Origin: Shimia sp022448905
GTDB lineage: Bacteria > Pseudomonadota > Alphaproteobacteria > Rhodobacterales > Rhodobacteraceae
DNA: 64,000 nucleotides
NCBI RefSeq assembly: GCF_047126315.1
Contig: NZ_CP138953.1
Coordinates: 372,001 to 436,000, forward strand
Reading direction: 5' to 3'
Below are positions 1-8,758 of the stretch, one piece after another (position 1 is the stretch's first letter; the number at the start of each line of letters is the position of its first letter). Below the pieces are notes generated by a model that was not told the DNA's origin, did no database searches, and was given only the letters and a program-made list of their open reading frames with translations. The position numbers were made by a program, and so were the translations under genes.

Positions 1-1879
1 TGGCGTTGTCGTCGTCAAACAGGAACTCGGCCACCGCTTTGGTCAGCTCGGTTTTACCGACACCGGTTGGCCCCAGGAAGAGGAACGAGCCCAATGGGCG
101 GTTCTCATCGTTGAGCCCCGCACGCGCACGGCGCACGGCGTTGGATAGCGCGGTCACAGCAGAGTGCTGACCAATCACGCGGCGGTGCAGGTCATCTTCC
201 ATGCGCAGGAGTTTCTCGCGCTCACCTTCAAGCATTTTGGAGGTTGGGATACCGGTCCAGCGCTCGACCACTTGCGCGATCTGTTCCGGGCGCACGGCCT
301 CTTCGACGGTCACCTCGCCTTCGGCGCTTTCGGCCTCTTCGAGCTTTTTCTCCAAGTCCGGGATCACGCCATAGGACAGTTCCCCCGCGCGGGCGAGATT
401 GCCTTCGCGTTTGGCGATGTCCAGATCGGCACGGGCCTGATCCAGCGCCTCCTTGATGTTTTGCGCCGAGGCGAGCTTGTCCCGACCGGCCTGCCATTTG
501 GCAGTCATCTCGGAGGATTTTTCCTGCAGATCGGCCAGATCCTTTTGCAAGGTTTCCAGACGGTCCTTGGAGGCCGCATCGTCCTCAAGCTTGAGCGCCT
601 CTTCTTCGATCTGCAATTGCAGGATCTGACGGTCGAGTGCGTCGAGCTCTTCGGGTTTGCTGTCCACTTCCATACGCAGACGCGACGCCGCCTCGTCCAC
701 GAGGTCGATGGCTTTGTCCGGCAAGAAGCGGTCGGTGATGTAGCGGTGGCTCAAGGTAGAGGCCGCAACCAGCGCCGCGTCAGAGATGCGCACACCATGG
801 TGCAGCTCATACTTCTCTTTGATGCCGCGCAGGATGGAGATGGTGTCCTCGACGGTGGGTTCTTCGACCTGAACCGGCTGGAAGCGACGCGCCAGGGCGG
901 CGTCTTTCTCCACATATTTGCGGTATTCATCGAGCGTCGTGGCACCGATACAGTGCAGCTCGCCCCGAGCCAGCGCAGGCTTGATCAGGTTGGCCGCATC
1001 CATCGCGCCATCGGTTTTACCGGCGCCGACCAGCGTGTGCATCTCGTCAATGAAGAGGATGATTTCGCCAGCGGCTTCTGTCACTTCGGTCAGAACCGCT
1101 TTCAAGCGTTCCTCAAACTCACCCCGGTATTTTGCACCGGCAATCAGCGCGCCCATATCGAGCGCCAAAAGCTTCTTGTTGCGCAAGGATTCGGGCACGT
1201 CGCCGTTCACGATGCGCAGGGCCATGCCTTCGGCAATCGCGGTTTTACCCACGCCCGGCTCCCCGATCAGAACGGGGTTGTTTTTGGTGCGGCGGCTCAG
1301 AACCTGCATCGCTCGGCGGATTTCATCGTCCCGACCAATGATCGGGTCGATTTTGCCTTCGCTGGCACGCTCGGTAAGGTCCTGCGCGTATTTCTTGAGC
1401 GCATCATAGCCCTCTTCCGCCGAAGCAGAATCAGCCGTGCGGCCCTTGCGAATGTCGTTGATTGCGGCATTCAGCGCTTGGGCCGTGACGTTGGCACCGT
1501 CCAGCGCGTCTTTGGCTTTGGATTTCACCATCACCAGCGCCATTAGAATGCGCTCCACCGGCACAAAGCTGTCGCCCGCCTTCTTGGCCAGCGCTTCGGC
1601 CTCCGCCAGCACTTTGGCGGTTTTGTTGTCCATATAAGGCTGGCCCGTGTCGCCAGACACTTGCGGCAGCTTATCCACCGCAGCGTCAATCGCGGAGCGC
1701 ACCATTTGTGGCGCGCCACCGGCGCGGGTGATCAGATTGGCCGCAAGGCCCTGATCATCGTCCATCAATGCTCTTAGAATGTGTTCGGGCACCAAACGCT
1801 GGTGGTTTTCCCGCATCGCAATGGTCTGCGCAGCCTGAATGAAACCACGGGACCGTTCCGTGAACTTGCTCAAGTCCAT
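1..1879 (-). CDS. clpB: ATP-dependent disaggregase ClpB (3' end outside window)
   Basis: Cytoplasmic AAA+ chaperone that threads aggregated proteins through a hexameric ring, working with DnaK. The first 626 codons are present; the C-terminal part of about 240 residues lies beyond position 1. Seen: N-terminal repeat domain, first Walker A motif GEPGVGKT with Lys212, first Walker B (ILFIDEMH), a long coiled-coil middle domain (roughly residues 400-520), and the second Walker A GPTGVGKTE with Lys609 at the window edge. The ATG at 1879 follows AAGGAG at a good distance. The Lys212 position equals that of E. coli ClpB, which supports the start. A heat-shock-like promoter lies about 85 nt upstream. 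Confidence 0.97.
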   Translation of the reverse strand, partial: MDLSKFTERSRGFIQAAQTIAMRENHQRLVPEHILRALMDDDQGLAANLITRAGGAPQMVRSAIDAAVDKLPQVSGDTGQPYMDNKTAKVLAEAEALAKKAGDSFVPVERILMALVMVKSKAKDALDGANVTAQALNAAINDIRKGRTADSASAEEGYDALKKYAQDLTERASEGKIDPIIGRDDEIRRAMQVLSRRTKNNPVLIGEPGVGKTAIAEGMALRIVNGDVPESLRNKKLLALDMGALIAGAKYRGEFEERLKAVLTEVTEAAGEIILFIDEMHTLVGAGKTDGAMDAANLIKPALARGELHCIGATTLDEYRKYVEKDAALARRFQPVQVEEPTVEDTISILRGIKEKYELHHGVRISDAALVAASTLSHRYITDRFLPDKAIDLVDEAASRLRMEVDSKPEELDALDRQILQLQIEEEALKLEDDAASKDRLETLQKDLADLQEKSSEMTAKWQAGRDKLASAQNIKEALDQARADLDIAKREGNLARAGELSYGVIPDLEKKLEEAESAEGEVTVEEAVRPEQIAQVVERWTGIPTSKMLEGEREKLLRMEDDLHRRVIGQHSAVTALSNAVRRARAGLNDENRPLGSFLFLGPTGVGKTELTKAVAEFLFDDDNA

Positions 1880-1961
1880 GGGTATCTCTCCTTCTTGTAA
1901 GCGCCCCTCGTCGGTATTGGCGCCCGCTTTGCGGCACGCCCCTGTGTAGGCCTCACCTGAG

Positions 1962-1990
1962 ATGTGGGGAACAGATCAAAACAGATCAAG
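1962..1990 (-). promoter_or_regulatory. Candidate sigma-32 (RpoH) promoter of clpB
   Basis: On the minus strand CTTGAT (1990-1985) and CCCCACAT (1969-1962) are separated by 15 nt. This fits the enterobacterial sigma-32 pattern CTTGAA-N13-17-CCCCATNT. It stands in the leader of a typical heat-shock gene. Transcription start is inferred, not seen. Confidence 0.5.
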
Positions 1991-2134
1991 ATGTTCGCCG
2001 GTGAAAATCGAATGCTTTTGAAGGGTTGCACAGGTCAGTGCGAAAATGGTGCGAAAATTCCCCTAATTTGAGACAAATTTCGCCCTAATTCTGAATCACA
2101 GTGCTCACAAGAGCAGACAAGAAAGGGCCGCACC

Positions 2135-2395
2135 ATGCATGTGACCGAGATTCAGATTTCCAACCCAACCTACCGCCAGACCCTTGGTGAGCTGTCCGCT
2201 GTGGTCAGCCTGAGCGATGAGTCCCGCGATGTGCGCCTGCATTGCGCAGTCCAAGCCGAGGAAGATCGCCCAAAGGGGGCCGGTCGTTTGGCATTGATAA
2301 AAGAGGCGCTGCGCCAACTGAGCCGCATGCCGGAAATCCGCGCGGGCCGCGAAGAGCTGTCCTTTGCGCCGGGTGTCTATCCCAACGAGGGGTAA
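2135..2395 (+). CDS. Small conserved-type protein of unknown function (86 aa)
   Basis: I do not recognise a named family. The product is a soluble, acidic 86-residue protein without signal peptide or membrane segment; its middle (about residues 40-65) reads as an amphipathic helix (RLALIKEALRQLSRM). ATG at 2135 follows AAGAAAGG. It is divergent from clpB across a 255-nt gap and is followed after 36 nt by the membrane methyltransferase-like gene. Codon use resembles neighbouring real genes. Confidence 0.7.
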   Translation: MHVTEIQISNPTYRQTLGELSAVVSLSDESRDVRLHCAVQAEEDRPKGAGRLALIKEALRQLSRMPEIRAGREELSFAPGVYPNEG

Positions 2396-2431
2396 CTGGA
2401 CAAGGCGCCGACAGCAGCAGAGACTGCATCT

Positions 2432-3148
2432 ATGGCGACTATGAAAAGCATCCGCACGCGGTCTACATTGCGCGACATCCTTGAAGGTCAGCCCCAGCAT
2501 CTGGGGCTGATTGTGTTTTTGGTTTTGGGTGCTGGTGCGTTGGTGATCCCCAACTTCCATGTACGCCCCACATTTCTCGGATTTCCCATGCGCGGATGGA
2601 CGGGTGTTAGTATCGGCTTGGCCATTTTGCATCAGGTGTTGGTTGCGATAGTGTTTCGACTGCAGTTGCATAGAAACTTGCTAACCAGAGTGCTCGGAGA
2701 GAATGACCTGAGAGTTTGGACCGTTGTGTTCATCCCGCTACTCATTGCACGGCCAATCACAGTTCTTATCGTCGGTCAGATGGATACCACCTCGACGGGA
2801 GCACCCCAATGGCTCAATTGGGGGCTGGGCGTGGCGTTTGTCGGCGTGGCGATCTACGGCATGCACTCGGTGTTGCGCTACTTCACCATCCGCCGCGCCG
2901 TGGGGGGCGATCATTTCCGCGAAGAGATTGCAGCGATGCCTTTGGTGAACGAAGGTGTTTTCAAATTCACCTCCAACGCCATGTATGGGCCTATCTTCCT
3001 TGGGCTTTGGGGCATTGCGCTGTTGTGTGACAGCTGGAATGCGCTTGTGGTGGCGGCGTTTCAGCATGTCTATATCTGGGTGCATTACTATTGTACGGAA
3101 AAGCCGGACATGGAGTGGATCTACGGTAACCGCGCCAACACCGGCTAA
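2432..3148 (+). CDS. Membrane protein of the ICMT/PEMT-like methyltransferase type
   Basis: A 238-aa integral membrane protein with about six hydrophobic segments. The C-terminal third (LVNEGVFKFTSNAMYGPIFL, then a membrane segment and YCTEKPDMEWIYG) resembles the conserved end of isoprenylcysteine carboxyl methyltransferase / phospholipid methyltransferase-like proteins, in which this region binds S-adenosylmethionine. Substrate is unknown; a phospholipid head group is possible. It stands between a small hypothetical gene and pyrF. Start at the first ATG; a second ATG lies three codons further on. Confidence 0.6.
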   Translation: MATMKSIRTRSTLRDILEGQPQHLGLIVFLVLGAGALVIPNFHVRPTFLGFPMRGWTGVSIGLAILHQVLVAIVFRLQLHRNLLTRVLGENDLRVWTVVFIPLLIARPITVLIVGQMDTTSTGAPQWLNWGLGVAFVGVAIYGMHSVLRYFTIRRAVGGDHFREEIAAMPLVNEGVFKFTSNAMYGPIFLGLWGIALLCDSWNALVVAAFQHVYIWVHYYCTEKPDMEWIYGNRANTG

Positions 3149-3222
3149 GCCTTGCGGCACAGGGCGCGTGGCGCTAGAAGGCAGACGTTTGCTTTGCCCC
3201 TAGATAGCCCGGAGATACCGCC

Positions 3223-3942
3223 ATGACCGCTGATGACCGTCTGATTGTTGCCCTTGATGTGCCAAACCTGCTGCAAGGTCAGGAACTTGTGGACCAGATT
3301 GGCGATGCGGTGAGCTTCTACAAGATTGGCCTTGGCATGTTGACCGGCGGCGGTCTGGCATTGGCCAATGAGCTCAAGCAGGAGCGCGGCAAGCGCATTT
3401 TCCTCGACATGAAGCTGTTTGACATTGGTGCCACCGTTGAAGCGGCGGTGCGTGGTCTGGCGCAGTTTGATCTGGATTTCCTGACCGTGCATGGCGATCC
3501 GCATGTGGTGGCAGCCGCAAAACAAGGCGCAGCGGGCAGCAACCTGAAGATTCTTGGCGTGACCGTGCTGACCTCTCTGGATCGGGGTGATCTGGACAAC
3601 TGTTTGATCAAAGACGGCGCGATTCCTGATCTAGTGGTGGAGCGTGCTGGCAAGGCGTTTGAGGCCGGTGCAGATGGGGTGATTGCGTCGCCGCAAGAGG
3701 CTGCGATGATCCGCGCGCTGCCGGAATCTGAGGGGCGCTTGATTGTGACCCCAGGTGTGCGCCCGGCGGGCGCAGCGCTCGGCGATCAGAAACGAGTGGC
3801 CACTCCGGCCAATGCCGTGGCTGATGGTGTAGACCATATTGTGGTGGGACGTCCGGTGTGGACCGCAGAGGATCCACGGGCCGCAGCGCAAGCCATTGTT
3901 GCGGAGATGAACTCAGCACAAGCTCAGCAGCCAAACCGCTAA
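3223..3942 (+). CDS. pyrF: Orotidine 5'-phosphate decarboxylase
   Basis: Cytoplasmic TIM-barrel enzyme for the last step of de novo UMP synthesis (OMP to UMP and CO2). Length 239 aa is normal for bacterial PyrF. The catalytic block LDMKLFDIGATV shows Asp62, Lys64 and Asp67; the phosphate-binding end reads LIVTPGVRPAGAALGDQKRVATPANAV, and the final VVGRPVW is also typical. ATG at 3223 follows CCCGGAGATACC. It is convergent with the Nudix gene; the 12-nt gap includes half of the short palindrome TGTGCTTTAAGCACA. Confidence 0.97.
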   Translation: MTADDRLIVALDVPNLLQGQELVDQIGDAVSFYKIGLGMLTGGGLALANELKQERGKRIFLDMKLFDIGATVEAAVRGLAQFDLDFLTVHGDPHVVAAAKQGAAGSNLKILGVTVLTSLDRGDLDNCLIKDGAIPDLVVERAGKAFEAGADGVIASPQEAAMIRALPESEGRLIVTPGVRPAGAALGDQKRVATPANAVADGVDHIVVGRPVWTAEDPRAAAQAIVAEMNSAQAQQPNR

Positions 3943-3954
3943 GCCCAGTGTGCT

Positions 3955-4434
3955 TTAAGCACAGGCGGCCATTGGAAGTGTGAAATTCTGCGGACTGTCC
4001 GGATGCGTGTCGGCGAGGAAATCGGCGAGACGTGTCTGGAAATGTGGGATGCCTTTGGGGTGGGTGAGATACTCGCGCGGAGACATGAGCTTCACCCGCT
4101 GACCTTCATCGCCAAGCACAATGTGCTTTTTCATGTCCGCAGGCAGTTGCGCGGCAAAGAACCATGTGAAGTGGTCGTGACGCTGATACCGGCGGGCCCA
4201 GATCACGTCATGATCGGACAGGGTGAGGCCAATCTCTTCTTCGGTTTCACGCAGGGCACAGGTAAGAGCGGCCTCGTCGCCTTCGCGGCCGCCGCCGGGG
4301 AAATCCCAGTAATCCGGCCAAGGAATGGTGGCGATGTCATCACGCAGCACAGACACCAGCTTGTCTCCCACAAACACAATCAGCTTGGAGCCGCGATAGG
4401 CCCTGTCAGGGAAGTTCGGGAATGCTATAGTCAT
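3955..4434 (-). CDS. Nudix hydrolase
   Basis: 159-aa pyrophosphohydrolase of the Nudix superfamily. The Nudix box is complete: Gly48, Glu54 and R62-E-T-E-E-E-I-G-L70, giving the G-x5-E-x7-RE-U-x-EE-x-G-U pattern that binds Mg2+. The substrate is not predictable; a nucleoside diphosphate derivative is usual. I chose the ATG at 4434: the longer frame begins with TTG at 4461 and would overlap the first base of dinB. The two genes diverge across only 26 nt, so their promoters must overlap. Confidence 0.88.
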   Translation of the reverse strand: MTIAFPNFPDRAYRGSKLIVFVGDKLVSVLRDDIATIPWPDYWDFPGGGREGDEAALTCALRETEEEIGLTLSDHDVIWARRYQRHDHFTWFFAAQLPADMKKHIVLGDEGQRVKLMSPREYLTHPKGIPHFQTRLADFLADTHPDSPQNFTLPMAACA

Positions 4435-4460
4435 GGCGCTATCCGATACAAAGTAAACCA

Positions 4461-5714
4461 ATGCCAGCAGTATGCCGCGATTGTCTTAACGAATTGGAAA
4501 CCACAAAAAGATGTCCAGAGTGTGGCAGCTTGCGTGTGACCGCTCATCCGGAGCTGTTTGAGCTGTCTATCGCGCATATGGATTGCGATGCGTTTTATGC
4601 AAGTGTTGAGAAGCGCGATAACCCGGAATTGATCGACAAGCCGGTGATCATTGGCGGCGGTAAACGAGGGGTCGTTTCGACGGCCTGTTATGTGGCGCGT
4701 ATTCGCGGGGTTCGCTCGGCCATGCCGATGTTTCAGGCACTGAAACTCTGCCCGGATGCGGTGGTGATCAAGCCGCGCATGGACGTCTATGTCGAGGTCA
4801 GCCGCGCGATCCGCAAGATGATGGATGAGTTGACCCCCGTGATTGAGCCTTTGTCGCTGGATGAGGCGTTTTTGGACATGACCGGCACCACCAAGCTGCA
4901 TGGCGCGCCGCCTGCGGTGATGTTGGCGCGGCTGACCAAACGCATGAAGGATGAGTTGGGCGTGACTGGTTCGATTGGTCTGTCGCATAACAAGTTTCTG
5001 GCAAAGGTGGCCAGTGATCTGGACAAACCGCGCGGTTTTTCAGTGATTGGCAAGGCGGAAACGGATACGTTTTTGGCCGACAAACCGGTGCGGATGATCT
5101 GGGGCATTGGACCGGTGGCGCAGGAAAGTCTGGATCGGGCGGGCATTCGCACGTTTACGGACCTGTTGCGCTGGGATCAGGAAGACCTGATCGCGCGGTT
5201 TGGCAACACGGGCTATCGGCTTTGGCATCTGGCGCGCGGACAAGACCGGCGCAAAGTGTCCAACAATGCACCGATGAAAAGCATCAGCAACGAGACCACA
5301 TTTTTTGAGGACACCGCCAGCACGGATATTTTGGACGGGCATTTGTGGCGCCTGGCAGAGAAGGTCAGCGACCGCGCCAAGGCCAAGGATCTGGCGGGGC
5401 GTGTGGTGACGCTGAAACTCAAACGCGCGAATTTTTCGACGATCAGCCGGCGGGTGAGCCTGCGCGATGCAACACAGATGGCGGATACGCTGTATCGCAC
5501 CGCCCGAGGTCTGTTTGATCAGGTAGGGGACGAAGGGCCCTATCGGTTGATTGGCGTTGGTCTGGCGGATCTGGTGCCAGCGACACAGGCAGACCTGTCC
5601 GGCGATTTGTTGGACCCACAAGCGGTGCAACGCGCCAAAGCGGAGCGCGCCACCGATGCCATTCGCGAGCGCTTTGGCTCTGACGCGATCCTCAAAGGGC
5701 GCGCGATGCGTTAA
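4461..5714 (+). CDS. dinB: DNA polymerase IV (Y family) with N-terminal zinc ribbon
   Basis: Translesion polymerase of 417 aa. Catalytic acidic residues are Asp41 (in HMDCDAFYASVE) and Asp134-Glu135 (in PLSLDEAFLD); helix-hairpin-helix and little-finger regions follow. Unlike E. coli DinB, about 35 residues precede the palm domain and carry two CxxC pairs (Cys5/Cys8 and Cys18/Cys21), which should bind zinc. The C-terminus (IRERFGSDAILKGRAMR) lacks an obvious QxxLF-type clamp motif. Start ATG 4461. It ends in a 4-nt overlap with the convergent CDF gene at a TTAA. Confidence 0.95.
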   Translation: MPAVCRDCLNELETTKRCPECGSLRVTAHPELFELSIAHMDCDAFYASVEKRDNPELIDKPVIIGGGKRGVVSTACYVARIRGVRSAMPMFQALKLCPDAVVIKPRMDVYVEVSRAIRKMMDELTPVIEPLSLDEAFLDMTGTTKLHGAPPAVMLARLTKRMKDELGVTGSIGLSHNKFLAKVASDLDKPRGFSVIGKAETDTFLADKPVRMIWGIGPVAQESLDRAGIRTFTDLLRWDQEDLIARFGNTGYRLWHLARGQDRRKVSNNAPMKSISNETTFFEDTASTDILDGHLWRLAEKVSDRAKAKDLAGRVVTLKLKRANFSTISRRVSLRDATQMADTLYRTARGLFDQVGDEGPYRLIGVGLADLVPATQADLSGDLLDPQAVQRAKAERATDAIRERFGSDAILKGRAMR

Positions 5715-6655
5715 CCCATGCCCTCCGGCCAGCGGCGTGGGTATTGCGAAATACAGAGCAGCACATCGGCACCGGGCAGCACTTTGCGTACGTCGTCAAT
5801 CATGGTGAGGTTGAGGTTATCGACCTGCTCCGGCGTGACCGCCTGCTTTGGGTTGTAGTAGACGCTGACGGTGTAAGTGCGGCCAAGTTTGACCACGGAC
5901 ATATCGGTGAACTCTCCCGGCAGATCGGCGACGGAGGCGCGCAGAGCGCGGCGGGCTTTGGCAATAATCTCTGGCTGGGCAGTCACGCCAAGCAGCTCGC
6001 CCATGCCGCCGCCGAGATCGCGAAGCACCTGACGCACGGCGACCAGACAGAGAAAGAACACCACAATGCTGTCACCTATGGGGGCAATCGGCGCAAGGAA
6101 ACTATCACCAAAGGCGTAGATCATGCCGAGACCCAGCGCGGTGGCGACCGTCATGAAACCGTCAATGGCGGCGGCCTTGCTTTCCAGTTTGAGGATTTCG
6201 CTAACCTCGCCGGTTTTCTTCCAGGTGTGGCGGTGAAGGGCCCAGAGGCCGAAACAGGTGGCGCTGATCACCACGAAGTAGATCAGCATGGGTTCATAGT
6301 TGAGCGTCGGAATCGCCTCGCCTTGGATATAGTTCAGGATGTTCATCACCGCAGAGCCACAGGCAAAGAGGATCAGGCCAATCAGCGACAGTGAGCGGAA
6401 GGTGACAAACACCGCTTCATCCGCCGCATAGCCCAGCGGACGGAATCGATCCGGGGCGGCATCCACATTCTGGCTAATCTTGCGGCCAATGAAGGCCGAG
6501 GTGAAAGCGATCAGGGAAAACAGCCCGTCCATCATGATGGCGGTGGAGTTGGACAGGATCGCGGCCAGCACCCCTGCCCCGCCCATAAACAGGCTGCCAG
6601 CCATGGCGATTGAAAGCGCGCGCATCTCGCGGGTTTTGATGGTTTGTGCGTCCAT
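5711..6655 (-). CDS. CDF-type cation efflux family membrane protein (divergent)
   Basis: 314-aa inner-membrane protein with about six membrane segments in the first 210 residues and a cytoplasmic ferredoxin-like C-terminal domain, the layout of cation diffusion facilitators. The second membrane helix reads NSTAIMMDGLFSLI, so only one of the two acidic ligands of the YiiP-type metal site is present, and a clear HxxxD in helix 5 is missing. Metal transport is therefore uncertain; it may belong to the divergent COG3965-like branch. ATG at 6655 with TAGGTGAGG upstream. Confidence 0.75.
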   Translation of the reverse strand: MDAQTIKTREMRALSIAMAGSLFMGGAGVLAAILSNSTAIMMDGLFSLIAFTSAFIGRKISQNVDAAPDRFRPLGYAADEAVFVTFRSLSLIGLILFACGSAVMNILNYIQGEAIPTLNYEPMLIYFVVISATCFGLWALHRHTWKKTGEVSEILKLESKAAAIDGFMTVATALGLGMIYAFGDSFLAPIAPIGDSIVVFFLCLVAVRQVLRDLGGGMGELLGVTAQPEIIAKARRALRASVADLPGEFTDMSVVKLGRTYTVSVYYNPKQAVTPEQVDNLNLTMIDDVRKVLPGADVLLCISQYPRRWPEGMG

Positions 6656-6718
6656 GGCGGGTCCTCACCTATCGTGTTCCCGCCAAGATAGTGCATGGCC
6701 TGCGGTTTGCGAGGGGGA

Positions 6719-7402
6719 TTAGTAGACGAAGGGGATCAGTTTTGCGGTTTTGGCGGCGTAGGCGTCAAACTCGGCATTGTAGCGTTGGGACAGATAGGCG
6801 TCCAAACCGGGGATGTGGAAGAAGACAAAACCAACGGTCATGAACAGCGGGATCACAAAGGCTAGCCAGGAGGTTGTGAGCAAAGCCCAACCGGTGAACA
6901 ACACCATGTCGCCAAAGTAGTTGATGTGCATGGAATGTTTGAACAACCCGCCGGTGTAGCAGCGGCCTTTGCTCTCTGGGCGCCTCTTCCAGATCATGCG
7001 TTGCAGCTCTGAGCCGGTGTTGAGATAGGAGCCAAAGGCAATCAGCCCAAGTGCCAACATGTCCATGCCGCCAAATGGTACGGCTGTGTCTCGCAATATA
7101 CCGGCCCCCAGCAGTAGGAAGCCGATTTCGAACACAGCCACAAAGGCCGACAGTCCCAAGGCTTCTGAGAGCTCCACCTTGCGTTTGAGCAGGACAAACA
7201 GCGTGATCAGGTGCCGCAGGAAATAGAGCACCGCGCAGCCCGCCAATAGTTTGGCGCGGGCGGGGTCGGCCCACTCCAGCGCAAAAGCGAGCCAAAGGCA
7301 GAGGCCGACGATGCCGCCGTGTAAGGCGGCAAAGGTTAGCTTGGGGGCAAAGGAGCGATCATGGGCGCGGTCTACCCCGCCAGTGGTTGCAGAAGACGAC
7401 AT
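6719..7402 (-). CDS. DUF1295 / steroid 5-alpha-reductase-like membrane protein
   Basis: 227-aa integral membrane protein with about six hydrophobic segments. The region GGLFKHSMHINYFGDMVLF followed by a hydrophobic segment and YNAEFDAYAAKT resembles the C-terminal signature (H-x-NYFG...) of DUF1295/isoprenylcysteine methyltransferase-like proteins. Enzyme activity is unproven. I chose the ATG at 7402 (MSSSATT) with AAAGG upstream; a longer frame to 7546 would run through the operator site. Two operator-like palindromes lie between this gene and the divergent tetR gene. Confidence 0.7.
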   Translation of the reverse strand: MSSSATTGGVDRAHDRSFAPKLTFAALHGGIVGLCLWLAFALEWADPARAKLLAGCAVLYFLRHLITLFVLLKRKVELSEALGLSAFVAVFEIGFLLLGAGILRDTAVPFGGMDMLALGLIAFGSYLNTGSELQRMIWKRRPESKGRCYTGGLFKHSMHINYFGDMVLFTGWALLTTSWLAFVIPLFMTVGFVFFHIPGLDAYLSQRYNAEFDAYAAKTAKLIPFVY

Positions 7403-7534
7403 GGTGAGACCTTTCAAAACAGACAGGCAAAAGCGCGACACCCGTCCGCGATCTTGCAGAGGATTCCCGCCGACACGGCACAGGTCAGCATGACTTCGAG
7501 GCGGAAGAGAGGTGGGGTGCGCGTTGGAAGCATC

Positions 7535-7558
7535 TTTTTGGACCAATTGGACGAAAAC
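7535..7558. promoter_or_regulatory. TetR operator-like palindrome, copy A
   Basis: Core GACCAATTGGAC (7541-7552) flanked by T5 on the left and GAAAAC-like A-rich sequence on the right. The same 24-nt pattern occurs at 7599-7622 and, in reverse orientation, at 8759-8782. It lies 133 nt upstream of the DUF1295 gene. Binding by the adjacent TetR protein is inferred. Confidence 0.65.
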
Positions 7559-7598
7559 AATTTCCTCCTAGACCTCTGGGGTGAGTCGTGTCAAATAG

Positions 7599-7622
7599 TT
7601 TTTAGACCAAGTGGACAAAAAT
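7599..7622. promoter_or_regulatory. TetR operator-like palindrome, copy B
   Basis: Core GACCAAGTGGAC (7605-7616) between T5 and A5. It ends 2 nt before the ATG of the tetR gene, occupying the place of its ribosome binding site, so bound repressor would block its own expression; the mRNA may be nearly leaderless. Confidence 0.7.
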
Positions 7623-7624
7623 AG

Positions 7625-8110
7625 ATGCCGAAGATTGTTGACCATGATGCCCACCGCGCCGATTTGGCGCTGCGCGCGGCGTCTTATTTTTCCGAGCGCG
7701 GCTATGGTGGTGTGAGCATGCGCAAGGTGGCCACGCATCTGGGCGTGTCCAAATCGGCGCTGTATCACTACTTCCCCACCAAAGAGGCGCTGTTTCTGGC
7801 CTGCACCAAAGAGGTGATGAAATCCGTCGCTGTGCCGCAGGCAAGCGGGGCGACTCAAGAAGCGCAGATACAGGCTCTCACCAAGGCGATGGCACCCGAT
7901 TTTGGCAGTGAAATGGCGCTGTTGTTTGACTACCTGCGCGGCAAATCCGCAGCAGAAATCGCCCAAGATGAGGCGATGCAACTGTCAATCACAACCCACC
8001 ATGCTGTCGTAGCAGAGATTGTCGGCGAGGACGCCGCGCAGGAGACGATGGAGCGCATGATGGGGCGGCTGTTGATTGGGTTTTTCCGGGGCGAGCTCGG
8101 CAACACTTAG
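7625..8110 (+). CDS. TetR family transcriptional regulator (local regulon)
   Basis: 161-aa DNA-binding repressor. Residues about 9-55 form the TetR helix-turn-helix (AASYFSERGYGGVSMRKVATHLGVSKSALYHYFPTKEAL); the rest is the ligand-binding domain, somewhat short for the family (usually near 190 aa). It lies between two membrane-protein genes whose upstream regions carry the same palindrome found at its own start, so autoregulation and joint control of three transcripts are likely. The ligand is unknown. It overlaps the convergent downstream gene by 4 nt. Confidence 0.92.
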   Translation: MPKIVDHDAHRADLALRAASYFSERGYGGVSMRKVATHLGVSKSALYHYFPTKEALFLACTKEVMKSVAVPQASGATQEAQIQALTKAMAPDFGSEMALLFDYLRGKSAAEIAQDEAMQLSITTHHAVVAEIVGEDAAQETMERMMGRLLIGFFRGELGNT

Positions 8111-8694
8111 TCTGGTTGATAAGGCTCTTCTCGCAAGATGTGGCTGATCAGAATTTTGTAGTAGAGCATCGGCAGGAACCACTGCACGTCCAACGGTGTC
8201 GTAAACACGTAGAGCGATAGGAACATCGCAACCACAAACAGGAAGCTCGCCACGGGCCGCTGAAGATACAGCGGCAGTGTTAGGATCGCGGCGCTGAACC
8301 CTAACAGCACACCAAACACGCCACCAATCCAAAACAGATCAAGGTCCATAAACGCCCACCCAAACAGGGCAATTTGAGCGACGTGCATCGCCACAAAGCC
8401 TAAATGGTGTTTGGTTCCCTGGCCTTCGCGGAAAAACCATCTCTTTGCTGTGGAGGTGGCGTTGGTGATCACCCCTCCCATCATGTCAACCGCCAGCGCT
8501 GCGATCACCACGAATTGGGCCACAGACCATCCGAAATCCAACACCATACCTGCAAGCACCACGGCGGCGCCAAAACCAAAAGGCACATACAACTGGAGCG
8601 CCTTTTCTGCAGAAGTGGCACCCGGACCGATCAGCCCATCGATCACGCCGCCAAACCCAGTGCGCTTTTGCGGTAAATCCCAACTGATTTTCAT
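8107..8694 (-). CDS. Unknown integral membrane protein in TetR regulon
   Basis: 195-aa protein with about six hydrophobic segments and a short soluble N-terminus (MKISWDLPQKRTGFGGVID). I do not recognise a family. Possible functional residues are the His in the loop KHHLGFVAMHVAQ. The start at 8694 follows GGAG at 8 nt; a longer GTG start at 8730 is less likely. Its upstream region contains the third copy of the TetR operator (8759-8782). Confidence 0.65.
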   Translation of the reverse strand: MKISWDLPQKRTGFGGVIDGLIGPGATSAEKALQLYVPFGFGAAVVLAGMVLDFGWSVAQFVVIAALAVDMMGGVITNATSTAKRWFFREGQGTKHHLGFVAMHVAQIALFGWAFMDLDLFWIGGVFGVLLGFSAAILTLPLYLQRPVASFLFVVAMFLSLYVFTTPLDVQWFLPMLYYKILISHILREEPYQPD

Positions 8695-8758
8695 GATTTT
8701 GGCTCCATTCCAAAGGATGACGCGTAACACTTAGGAAGGTCTTGGAGCTGCATCAATC

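Noticed and set aside
164..1546. Long plus-strand open frame of 460 codons opposite clpB
   Set aside because: It is the antisense of the ClpB coding frame, which shows both Walker A motifs at the expected residue numbers.
4435..4461. Longer Nudix protein starting at 4461
   Set aside because: This start is a TTG overlapping the dinB ATG; the ATG at 4434 fits the family start better.
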